Source: JAKSSM01 sp045629065
Lineage (GTDB): Bacteria; Bacillota; Clostridia; Peptostreptococcales; Anaerovoracaceae
DNA: 39,091 nucleotides
Reading direction: 5' to 3'
Assembly: GCA_045629065.1 (NCBI GenBank)
Contig: JAZQQK010000007.1
Coordinates: 1 to 39,091 of the forward strand
The notes under the pieces are model-generated. The model was not told the origin of the DNA. It was given only the letters and a program-made list of their open reading frames with translations, and did not search any database. A program made the translations under genes and the position numbers. This document shows positions 32,655 to 39,091 of the stretch, one piece after another. Every line of letters starts with the position of its first letter. The stretch's first letter is position 1.

Positions 32655-33152
32655 TTATTTCATTGTAATGTTGCCATTGATTTTTGCGCCAATCTCAACA
32701 CCGAGTTCACCGCACTTAATATTACCCGTAATACGTGCTGTGCTTATAAGTGCTAATCTTCCAACGCAATCAATATCGCCATTAACAACACCCATGATTG
32801 TTGCATTCATGCATTCAATGTCGCCATTTAAAATAACACCATCTTTAACAATCATCTGCTTTTCAGCCTTGAAGTTTGCGATTAGTTGGCCCTTTTCCAA
32901 GCTGATATTGCTAGCTGCAACATTTCCTCTAATAGTACCGGAAACGATTACATTGCCGCAAGCTTGTACGTCGCCTTCAATGGAACCTGCAATTGCAACA
33001 TTTCCCTTTGTCTTGATGTTACCAATAATCTTTGTGTTTTCAGCAACGATAGCAGTCTCTTCTACGACAGTAGGAACGACTTCTCTTGGCTCTTCATTTA
33101 CTACCGCTGTGTTTAATGTTTCCATTGTTTCGTTAAGTACAGTTTCAGCCAT
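32655..33152 (-). CDS. Bactofilin-family polymer-forming protein (second of the pair)
   Basis: 165 residues. After a 30-residue acidic, Thr/Val-rich head comes a bactofilin beta-helix (about 32-165). It is built of repeating turns such as IIGNIKTKGNVAIAGSIEGDV, GNVIVSGTIRGNVAA, GVILNGDIECMNATIMGVV and ARITGNIKCGELGVEIGAKI, ending INGNITMK. Bactofilins assemble into nucleotide-free filaments that shape cells or place wall enzymes. No membrane segment or adjacent M23 peptidase is seen, unlike many bactofilin loci. AGGAGGTGAT lies before the ATG, which shares one base with the stop of the first bactofilin (TAATG), so the two are made together and may co-polymerise. Confidence 0.9.
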   Translation of the reverse strand: MAETVLNETMETLNTAVVNEEPREVVPTVVEETAIVAENTKIIGNIKTKGNVAIAGSIEGDVQACGNVIVSGTIRGNVAASNISLEKGQLIANFKAEKQMIVKDGVILNGDIECMNATIMGVVNGDIDCVGRLALISTARITGNIKCGELGVEIGAKINGNITMK

Positions 33153-33754
33153 TAGAAATCACCTCCTAAGTCAAATTCGGATTCGATATCTAAAATCTTA
33201 TCGTTGTTGCGCATTGTTACATTACCATTGATTCTTGCGCCTTGCTCTGTAGTGATATTATCAGCTACGATATTGCCAGCAAGTAAGGAACCAGTTAAGA
33301 GTGTTGCATCGTGTCGAACATCGCAGTTGCCCTTAACTTTACCCGACATAACAAGATCTCCACATTCGATATTGCCTACCATTATGCTTCCGGCGCCGAT
33401 TTCTACTCCTTCACTAGCAGCGATATCGCCTTTAACTCTGCCTTCTCTGATCGCAACATTTAATGCACTGATGTTACCTATTGTTAAACTCTTTGAAGAG
33501 AAAGACTGTGTTGTTGTTACATCTCCAAAAATCTGTCCAACGGATTGGATAGCATCTTTAGATTTTATTTCACCATAGATTTCCATAGTTGATGAAATCT
33601 TTGTAGTCGCAACTACAACAGTTTCCGTCTTAATTTCGCCAATAGGCTCGCTTCTTAAATTATCTGTTGTATTAGCTGTTTCAACACTCATAGTATCCAT
33701 CTCATCGACTGGATTATCGTGTCTTCCGAAGCCTTTAACAAAATTGCCTTTCAT
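33152..33754 (-). CDS. Bactofilin-family polymer-forming protein (first of the pair)
   Basis: 200 residues. A longer disordered head (about 1-50, polar and acidic) leads to a bactofilin beta-helix: ISSTMEIYGEIKSKDAIQSV, GQIFGDVTTTQSF, GRVKGDIAASEGVEIGAGSI, GKVKGNCDVRHDATL and ARINGNVTMRN. A 15-residue tail ends in DLGGDF. The beta-helix matches the second gene in length and register, indicating an old duplication. AAAAGGAG precedes ATG 33754 and a near-consensus promoter lies 36 bp further up. Roles for bactofilins in Clostridia are poorly known; wall growth or surface appendage positioning are possible. Confidence 0.9.
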   Translation of the reverse strand: MKGNFVKGFGRHDNPVDEMDTMSVETANTTDNLRSEPIGEIKTETVVVATTKISSTMEIYGEIKSKDAIQSVGQIFGDVTTTQSFSSKSLTIGNISALNVAIREGRVKGDIAASEGVEIGAGSIMVGNIECGDLVMSGKVKGNCDVRHDATLLTGSLLAGNIVADNITTEQGARINGNVTMRNNDKILDIESEFDLGGDF

Positions 33755-33789
33755 AGTCTTCTCCTTTTATAACATAGGTACACATTGTC

Positions 33790-33818
33790 ATTATAGTATA
33801 AAAAACTATTCAATGCAA
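33790..33818 (-). promoter_or_regulatory. Sigma-A promoter of the bactofilin pair
   Basis: TTGCAT (33818-33813), a 17-bp spacer, TATAAT (33795-33790). Confidence 0.75.
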
Positions 33819-33848
33819 CAAAAACCTTATAATTGCATCATTATCATC

Positions 33849-35549
33849 TTAGGCTAAAATTTCAACTACTTTTCGAGCGCAGCTTGCTGCATCAGTAGTG
33901 TAAGCATCTGCTCCGATTCTATCGCAGAAGTCTTGAGTAATAGGTGCTCCGCCTACCATAATTGTCACTTTGTCACGGATTCCTTCGGATTTTGCAAGTT
34001 CTACCACACGCGCCATCTCATTCATCGATGTTGTAAGGAGTGATGAGCAAGCAATAACATTGCATTTTTCTTCCTTTGCAGTCTTAACAAAATCCTCTGC
34101 GCTAACGTCTACGCCAAGATCTATAACCTCAATTCCACTTCCTTCTAACATAATTTTAACTATGTTCTTGCCAATGTCATGAAGGTCGCCCTTTACTGTA
34201 CCCATAACAGCCTTTCCAACAACCTTGTCAGCCTGCCCAGCTAAGAGTGGTTTTAGAATTGCCATAGATTCACTCATGCACTTTGCAGCCATCAACATCT
34301 CAGGCACGAAAGCTTTACCACTGGAGAAATCTTCTCCCAATTGATTCATTCCGGCTATTAGGCCTTCGCTTAAAATGTTTTCTGCTTTTGTACCTTCGTC
34401 AAGTGCCTGCTCGACAAAGCTTACGGCCTTCTTTTTTTGACCTTTTATAAGTGCAGATTTAATTGCAGAAATAGTGTCCTCGCTAGCAGTCGCCTGTACT
34501 TCAGATGTGGTAGCAGCGACGCGAGAAGCACGTCTTACCGTAGCAGTTGCCCTAGAAGGCATATGCGCTACAGCATTGTACTTATTTATTTCATCATTGA
34601 TGATAGGATCAACATGTGGGAAAATCGTTCCTGCCAAACCATAAGTAATGGAAGGAATGAAATGTCCTCCTGGGCAATATTCATTGAGTGCTTTTTTAAC
34701 ATAGTCCCTAATTTCTTGCTCAGAAGAATCTGGCGTATCAATAGCCGCGCCGATGCCACCCATAAGAATCATTTTGCCCTTAAGGCGTTCTTGTAATTCT
34801 GGTATATTATTCTCTGGCAATACGCCCTGCCAGCACTGGATACCAATTTCAACCATGTCATCAACTATAGGGCTCAAATATGAGTCTGCATGGTGAATAG
34901 CAATCACGCCTTGTGAACGGATATAGCCATAGATTTTTCTATAAGGTTCTTTAAAGAATTCACGCCACATTTCTGGACTCATAAAAAGTTGAGTCTTTGT
35001 GCCCCAGTCATCATGGAAAAAGATTGCATCTGGGTGCATTTTCTCGCAGTATAGTTTCATTACCTTAAGCTTGAATTCACAGATATAGTCAATCAATTCA
35101 TGCATTTCTTGTGGATGCTCATAAAGGTTAGTTAATGTATCTTGGAATCCCATAAGGAAATGGCACTCTTCGAAAAGTCCTGTTCCAGAGAAAGCACATA
35201 AAAGTCTGTCATCTCCTGTGGTTTTTCTTGCATCAGCGATGCATTCTTCCCAGCCGTTCTGGCAGTTAGCTTCTACATCGGGTGCTTTCACATAATCACG
35301 CCAATTAGTAATATCTTTGAGCACTTTTACGTCATCTGTTGTAATCGGTTGCTGTCCGGGGTGATCTGCAGGCCATGCTATTGTAACACCCCAGCGATCC
35401 TTTCCTGTCATGCCAGGATGCCTGCCATTCATCAGATAACCATTCACTGGATCCATTAGCCATAGATTTAGTGCTTCATACTGAACCAGTTGGCGTTCTG
35501 GTTTTCCGTCTGGTTTAAGCATCTCTAAAAAGATTTCTTTTGCATTCAT
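33849..35549 (-). CDS. URO-D-type methyltransferase fused to a corrinoid-binding protein
   Basis: 566 residues. Residues 1-330 are a uroporphyrinogen-decarboxylase-superfamily barrel related to MtaA/MtbA-type methyltransferases (RWGVTIAWPADHPG, SGTGLFEECHFLMGF, FFHDDWGTKTQLFMSP). A Thr/Ala/Arg linker (331-355) leads to a corrinoid protein: four-helix cap (356-437) and B12-binding Rossmann domain (444-566) with GDLHDIGKNIV, whose His (458) would be the lower cobalt ligand, plus SSLLTTS and MVGGAPITQ. Methyltransferase and corrinoid carrier are normally separate chains. The HxC zinc motif of MtaA is replaced by HHAD (219-222), which argues against the usual thiol-acceptor role. GGAGGG six bases before ATG 35549 fixes the start. 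DUF2284 precedes it by 14 bp. Methyl donor unknown. Confidence 0.9.
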   Translation of the reverse strand: MNAKEIFLEMLKPDGKPERQLVQYEALNLWLMDPVNGYLMNGRHPGMTGKDRWGVTIAWPADHPGQQPITTDDVKVLKDITNWRDYVKAPDVEANCQNGWEECIADARKTTGDDRLLCAFSGTGLFEECHFLMGFQDTLTNLYEHPQEMHELIDYICEFKLKVMKLYCEKMHPDAIFFHDDWGTKTQLFMSPEMWREFFKEPYRKIYGYIRSQGVIAIHHADSYLSPIVDDMVEIGIQCWQGVLPENNIPELQERLKGKMILMGGIGAAIDTPDSSEQEIRDYVKKALNEYCPGGHFIPSITYGLAGTIFPHVDPIINDEINKYNAVAHMPSRATATVRRASRVAATTSEVQATASEDTISAIKSALIKGQKKKAVSFVEQALDEGTKAENILSEGLIAGMNQLGEDFSSGKAFVPEMLMAAKCMSESMAILKPLLAGQADKVVGKAVMGTVKGDLHDIGKNIVKIMLEGSGIEVIDLGVDVSAEDFVKTAKEEKCNVIACSSLLTTSMNEMARVVELAKSEGIRDKVTIMVGGAPITQDFCDRIGADAYTTDAASCARKVVEILA

Positions 35550-35563
35550 GTTAGTCCCTCCGT

Positions 35564-36100
35564 TTAGCGTTTCTTTTCTAGTAAAACGCATGATGTAAAA
35601 GTGATTGTTTTTTCTCCCCTATAGTAAGGCATATCCGACTTCGTGCACACATCGCTTACCAAGAGACCATAAGCCTCCATAGACGAAAGCATCTTCTTAG
35701 GGTATCTGCATGGTTTATCGGGATAAGTGCATACCTCACATCTAGTGCATGTACCTGCGCTTAATGGTAAGCAATCCGGTATTAAAGTACGAATTTGGCG
35801 TGCCAACAGTTTAAAGCGTTCATCGTGTTTACTTGATGCTTTTGCAATGCCTTCTGCATCAAATTCGTCTTCTAACGTTCCTATGGTCTGCACCAGAATT
35901 CCGTTCTCATATTGCTTAATTCTTTCTCCGCACTGCTCTATCGATCCACAGCCCGGTGGACACGCCCAGCGTGTTCCATAAATTTTGCAGCAATCAGCAG
36001 AACACATTTTGCGCACTTCAGGCAGAACTTCTAGGCTTTCAATATTTAGTTCCTTGCTATCTTCAAAACCGATATCCCTTGCAAGTTTTAACCAATCCAT
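35564..36100 (-). CDS. DUF2284 cysteine-rich metal-binding protein
   Basis: 178 residues, cytoplasmic. The N-terminal part has a Cys cluster (MCSADCCKIYGTRWACPPGC, about 32-51). The C-terminal part has the ferredoxin-like spacing CTRCEVCTYPDKPC (about 117-130) and a further isolated Cys before the end, so one or two iron-sulfur clusters are likely. The family (COG5423 type) has no proved function but recurs beside corrinoid methyltransferases, where electron delivery or cobalt handling has been considered. First gene of a two-gene unit with the URO-D/corrinoid fusion and divergent from the ferredoxin-ASKHA activase gene, across a 73-bp AT-rich spacer. Its ribosome binding site (AAGAGAA) is weak. 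Confidence 0.85.
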   Translation of the reverse strand: MDWLKLARDIGFEDSKELNIESLEVLPEVRKMCSADCCKIYGTRWACPPGCGSIEQCGERIKQYENGILVQTIGTLEDEFDAEGIAKASSKHDERFKLLARQIRTLIPDCLPLSAGTCTRCEVCTYPDKPCRYPKKMLSSMEAYGLLVSDVCTKSDMPYYRGEKTITFTSCVLLEKKR

Positions 36101-36173
36101 CTTGTAAATTCTCTTTGTTTGTGTAGAATATATATTATTAGTAATAATAGAATTATAGAATTTTGGTGATGAT
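36101..36173. promoter_or_regulatory. Divergent promoter region with palindrome in the corrinoid cluster
   Basis: AT-rich 73-bp spacer. A perfect 8-1-8 palindrome, TATTATTAGTAATAATA, lies at 36133-36149. Several overlapping TATAAT-like boxes occur on both strands, so individual promoters cannot be fixed. The spacer is too short for a cobalamin riboswitch. Confidence 0.5.
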
Positions 36174-37652
36174 ATGTCAATCTTGGTTGTACTTGCAAAT
36201 GATAAAAAGACTACAATTCAATTTGCGGGTTCTAGGAATCTTCTAGAACTCTTGCGCGAAAACGGCTATACGATTAGTGCGCCTTGCGGTGGGGACGGAA
36301 GATGTGGCAAATGCCAGGTAAAACTGACCGAGGCAGGCATTGCAAAAACCGTTTTGGCATGCCAGACTATGCTCGAGTCCGACTGCGTTGTTGAACTTCT
36401 TGATGAACAGCCCGACATTTCATGGAACAGCACAGATACATACATCGCAAATTATGATAAAAGAAATGGTTATGGTGCGGCAGTTGATTTAGGCACAACG
36501 ACAATTGCAGTAAAATTATATGATCTTTCAAATGGCGCTATGTTAGGTGAACTAAGCCAATGGAATGTTCAAAAGAGTTTTGGCAGTGACGTCATAACTC
36601 GAATAGACTATTGCATAAAAAATGCTGATGGTTTATCTACATTAAGCAATCTGGTACGTAACCAGGTTAAAGAAATGCTTAATGAGTTATGTAATAAGAA
36701 CCACTCATCCTATAGCAATATTTTAGAGATTGTTATATCCGGCAACACCGTAATGCAACACATATTCTGCGGACTTTCGCCTGCAAGCATTGCATCCGCA
36801 CCTTTTACCCCACAAACTTTGTTTGATGAAAACATGCGATATGAATTGGACGGCACACCCGTTGTATTTTCTCCATGTATTGCTGGCTATGTCGGTGGTG
36901 ATATCACAGCCGGATTGCTTTCTCAAAAACTTCATGAACAGGTCGGACAATCACTCTTTATTGATGTCGGAACCAACGGCGAGATGGTACTTAGTAGAGA
37001 CGGTAGTTTTACTGCTTGTGCAGTGGCCTCAGGACCTGCGTTTGAAGGTGCAGAGATTTCTTGCGGAATGCCAGCTACTGATGGCGCCATTTACTCTGTA
37101 GAATTAATCGACGATGGACTCAAATATGAAGTCCTTGGTAATGGTGAGGCTCAAGGTCTTTGCGGCTCAGGTCTGTTGGATTTGGTCGCATGCTTACTTG
37201 AACTAGGATATATAGATGAAAGTGGTTGCCTGATGGAAAACGAAAGTGGTGAATCAGTATTTTATCTAACGGATAGAGTATTCCTCACTCAACGTGACAT
37301 CAGACAACTCCAACTTGCAAAAGCTGCTGTTGCTGCAGGAATTTGCTTGCTGCTAAAAAAGCAAAATATAGAATTAGACGATCTGAATGCGTTGTATTTG
37401 GCAGGTGGATTCGGTAATCGCCTAAATGTAAATAGTGCAATACGAATCGGCATGTTACCACGCCAAATGAGAGGCAAGATTGTTTCTGCCGGCAACACCA
37501 GTCTTTTAGGGGCAGAGCAGGCACTTCTAAACCTAGCTTCGCGTTCTACACTTAAATCGATTAAAGACAATTGTCAATATTTAGAACTTTCTTCTTCTAA
37601 CGACTTTAATGATACATTTGTTGAAGAAATGAGTTTCCCGGAGGTAATTTAA
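36174..37652 (+). CDS. Ferredoxin-ASKHA corrinoid reductive activase (RACE protein)
   Basis: 492 residues. An N-terminal [2Fe-2S] domain has Cys 38, 44, 47 and 63 (APCGGDGRCGKCQVKL, LACQT). A linker follows, then an ASKHA ATPase domain from about residue 97 (GAAVDLGTTTIAVKLYD, VISGNTVMQHIFCGL, FIDVGTNGEMVL, GLCGSGLLDLVA, YLAGGFGNRL). RACE proteins use ATP to drive reduction of accidentally oxidised Co(II) corrinoid back to Co(I), keeping methyltransferases active. It lacks the C-terminal Fe-S domain of archaeal RamA. ATG 36174 with GGTGA upstream. The downstream homocysteine methyltransferase starts in its stop codon (TAATG, with GGAGG ahead), so activase and acceptor enzyme are co-translated. 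Its likely client is the corrinoid fusion across the divergent promoter. Confidence 0.93.
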   Translation: MSILVVLANDKKTTIQFAGSRNLLELLRENGYTISAPCGGDGRCGKCQVKLTEAGIAKTVLACQTMLESDCVVELLDEQPDISWNSTDTYIANYDKRNGYGAAVDLGTTTIAVKLYDLSNGAMLGELSQWNVQKSFGSDVITRIDYCIKNADGLSTLSNLVRNQVKEMLNELCNKNHSSYSNILEIVISGNTVMQHIFCGLSPASIASAPFTPQTLFDENMRYELDGTPVVFSPCIAGYVGGDITAGLLSQKLHEQVGQSLFIDVGTNGEMVLSRDGSFTACAVASGPAFEGAEISCGMPATDGAIYSVELIDDGLKYEVLGNGEAQGLCGSGLLDLVACLLELGYIDESGCLMENESGESVFYLTDRVFLTQRDIRQLQLAKAAVAAGICLLLKKQNIELDDLNALYLAGGFGNRLNVNSAIRIGMLPRQMRGKIVSAGNTSLLGAEQALLNLASRSTLKSIKDNCQYLELSSSNDFNDTFVEEMSFPEVI

Positions 37653-38863
37653 TGAATATAACATTTCCGTTAATACTAGATGGCGCTATGGGTACACAGC
37701 TCTATAAAGCTGGTATGCCAAGCGGTGTATGCCCTGAAGAATGGGTACTTGCTCACCCAGATGTTGCTTTGAAAATTCAAAAATCCTATGTAGACAGTGG
37801 CTCACAGGTAATATATTCACCAACTTTCGGTGGCAATGCATCTGCATTAGAAAGCAACGGGGTGTTTAACAAAGTTTATGAATATAATAAGCAACTCGTT
37901 CAGATTTCAAAAGAAGCCGCGAATGGTAGGGCACTTGTCGCTGGCGATATATCTTCCACTGGCGGTATGCTCTATCCTATGGGTGATATGAGTTTTGAAG
38001 AATTGTATGAAATCTACCGTGAGCAGGCTTCAGCTTTGGAAGAAGCAGGGGTTGATATCTTTGTTATCGAGACAATGACCGCTTTAGCAGAAGCTCGTGC
38101 TGCCGTTCTTGCGGTTAAATCCTTAAGCGACAAGCCTATTTTTGTTTCATTTTCTTGCGATGAAAATGGTAAAACAATGATGGGTACAGATATTTGCGCT
38201 GCGCTTCAGGTTATGCAGGGCATGGGTATAGATGCATTCGGGCTCAATTGTTCTCAAGGGCCAAAGGAAATGTTACCTCAAATCCATCGCCTTAGAGAAT
38301 ACTCTGAGGTTCCGCTTATTGCTAAGCCTAATGCAGGCCTGCCACAAACTATTGACGGCAAAGCAACTTATACAGTAAAAGCAGATGAATTCGTATCCTA
38401 TGTGCCTGCTCTTTCCGATGCCGGTGTCAATATCTTCGGTTCCTGCTGTGGAAGTGATGATAGTTTTATCAAAGCACTTAAGGATACACTTTCCGGTGTC
38501 CAAATGAAAGCTCCATCACCACTTCACCCCGAGCTTTTGCCTTGTGCTACTGAGAAAGAAGTTTTCCTACTAGATCCAGCTGTCACATATTCACAGGTCT
38601 TTGCTTGCGATGACGAGTTAGAAGATAACCTCTGTGAACTAGAGGAAGGTGAATTATTCGCTATAGAAATAAAATCCGTTAACGATGTCGCAGCTTTTTC
38701 TGATGTTCAATACGCAATCAGAAATCCTCTTTGCATTATCTCCGATGATGCTGCACTATTAGAAAAGGCTCTTCGGGCTTATCAGGGACGCCCTTTGTAT
38801 GAAGGAAATCTCACAGATGAGGAGCTAATTCCTCTAGTTGAAAAATATGGACTGATAATTTAA
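37652..38863 (+). CDS. Stand-alone homocysteine S-methyltransferase domain protein
   Basis: 403 residues. Residues 1-285 form a homocysteine-binding barrel like the N-terminus of MetH or BHMT: ILDGAMGTQLYKAG, YSPTFGGNASAL, FVIETMTALAEARAA, and zinc ligands Cys200 (FGLNCSQGP) and Cys265/Cys266 (GSCCGSDDS). Residues about 290-403 are an extra acidic domain I cannot name (FAIEIKSVNDVAAFSDVQYA, NPLCIISDDAALLEKAL). It has no folate, corrinoid or reactivation domain of MetH, so the methyl group must come from a partner. The corrinoid fusion encoded next door is the obvious candidate, and the product would be methionine. Betaine or S-methylmethionine as direct donors are alternatives. Translationally coupled to the activase and ended by a strong terminator. 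Confidence 0.9.
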   Translation: MNITFPLILDGAMGTQLYKAGMPSGVCPEEWVLAHPDVALKIQKSYVDSGSQVIYSPTFGGNASALESNGVFNKVYEYNKQLVQISKEAANGRALVAGDISSTGGMLYPMGDMSFEELYEIYREQASALEEAGVDIFVIETMTALAEARAAVLAVKSLSDKPIFVSFSCDENGKTMMGTDICAALQVMQGMGIDAFGLNCSQGPKEMLPQIHRLREYSEVPLIAKPNAGLPQTIDGKATYTVKADEFVSYVPALSDAGVNIFGSCCGSDDSFIKALKDTLSGVQMKAPSPLHPELLPCATEKEVFLLDPAVTYSQVFACDDELEDNLCELEEGELFAIEIKSVNDVAAFSDVQYAIRNPLCIISDDAALLEKALRAYQGRPLYEGNLTDEELIPLVEKYGLII

Positions 38864-38884
38864 TTAATTCAAAAAATAATAAAA

Positions 38885-38916
38885 AGACATCAGACAAAAG
38901 TCTGATGTCTTTTTTT
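38885..38916. terminator. Bidirectional terminator after the methyltransferase
   Basis: AGACATCAGAC (38885-38895), AAAA loop, GTCTGATGTCT (38900-38910), with T-rich tails on both strands. It serves the homocysteine methyltransferase and probably the convergent partial gene. Confidence 0.92.
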
Positions 38917-38969
38917 GGATTAGAAACCATATATTGATAGAAATTCCCACTACGGTTTCAAAATGCAAG

Positions 38970-39091
38970 TTACTCATTTATGATTTCGATTCTAATGTCA
39001 CCCGTATCCGTGGTAATTTTGCATTTGCCACCGGAAGTCGTTTCGGGAACATCAATCTTGCCGGTGTCGCTGTGCGCGATAAATACTTTGG
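38970..39091 (-). CDS. C-terminal end of a DUF4097-like protein (window edge)
   Basis: Forty codons ending in TAA at 38972-38970. The fragment reads KVFIAHSDTGKIDVPETTSG, then GKCKITTDTGDIRIEI. The repeated (T/S)DTGxI/D pattern is the beta-helical signature of DUF4097 envelope-stress proteins. The rest of the gene, including any membrane part, lies beyond the right edge. No function can be given from this piece. Confidence 0.7.
   Translation of the reverse strand, partial: KVFIAHSDTGKIDVPETTSGGKCKITTDTGDIRIEIINE

Noticed and set aside
32668..33231. 187-codon plus-strand open frame
   Set aside because: Antisense to both bactofilins. The beta-helix repeat pattern belongs to the minus strand.
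36101..36173. Cobalamin riboswitch ahead of the corrinoid cluster
   Set aside because: The only intergenic space is 73 bp, too short for the aptamer, and no B12-box-like sequence is visible.

Overview
This window reads as chromosomal DNA of a low-to-moderate GC member of the Bacillota, most likely a gut- or rumen-type Clostridia. The signs are a cdaA-ybbR-glmM locus, a long-form hpf gene preceded by a raiA-like RNA leader, yhaM, recD2, addA, cofactor-independent phosphoglycerate mutase, strong AGGAGG-type ribosome binding sites, sigma-A promoters, a Bacillus/Clostridia-type LexA box, and a corrinoid methyltransferase cluster typical of anaerobes. The family cannot be fixed from the window. 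No rRNA, tRNA, CRISPR array, transposase or phage gene is visible, and no gene-free gap exceeds about 260 bp.

Layout. 1-8993: addA (cut by the window edge) diverges from gpmI through a mirror-symmetric promoter; then two overlapping flavoprotein genes, a DUF308-type membrane protein with a repetitive charged tail, and dinB (DNA polymerase IV) under a LexA box. 9016-13655: an operon cdaA-ybbR-glmM-ahcY linking c-di-AMP synthesis, amino-sugar supply for the wall and S-adenosylhomocysteine recycling. 13789-18099: yhaM-recD2-comF, then the raiA-like RNA and hpf. 18207-18965: nadE, divergent from yhaM through a second mirror-symmetric promoter. 19016-23924: an ECF sigma and anti-sigma pair, a 140-bp giant hairpin with a GC-rich branched loop, and a large secreted beta-helix protein whose promoter spacer carries a seven-base C/G homopolymer. 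24043-27099: a 1018-residue cytoplasmic orphan with an internal duplication. 27212-33754: an APC amino-acid permease, a heterodimeric ABC exporter and two coupled bactofilins. 33849-38863: a corrinoid methyl-transfer cluster. 38970-39091: the C-terminus of a DUF4097-like protein.

The most promising candidate for a new system is 33849-38863. A URO-D-type methyltransferase is fused to its own corrinoid domain and sits with a DUF2284 iron-sulfur-type protein, a ferredoxin-ASKHA reductive activase and a stand-alone homocysteine S-methyltransferase. Together they could move a methyl group from an unidentified donor through the corrinoid to homocysteine, making methionine without a MetH. The second most interesting stretch is 21797-22054, where the giant hairpin element lies next to the possibly phase-variable surface-protein promoter. 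Many CDS starts given here are chosen by ribosome binding site and differ from the longest open frame.
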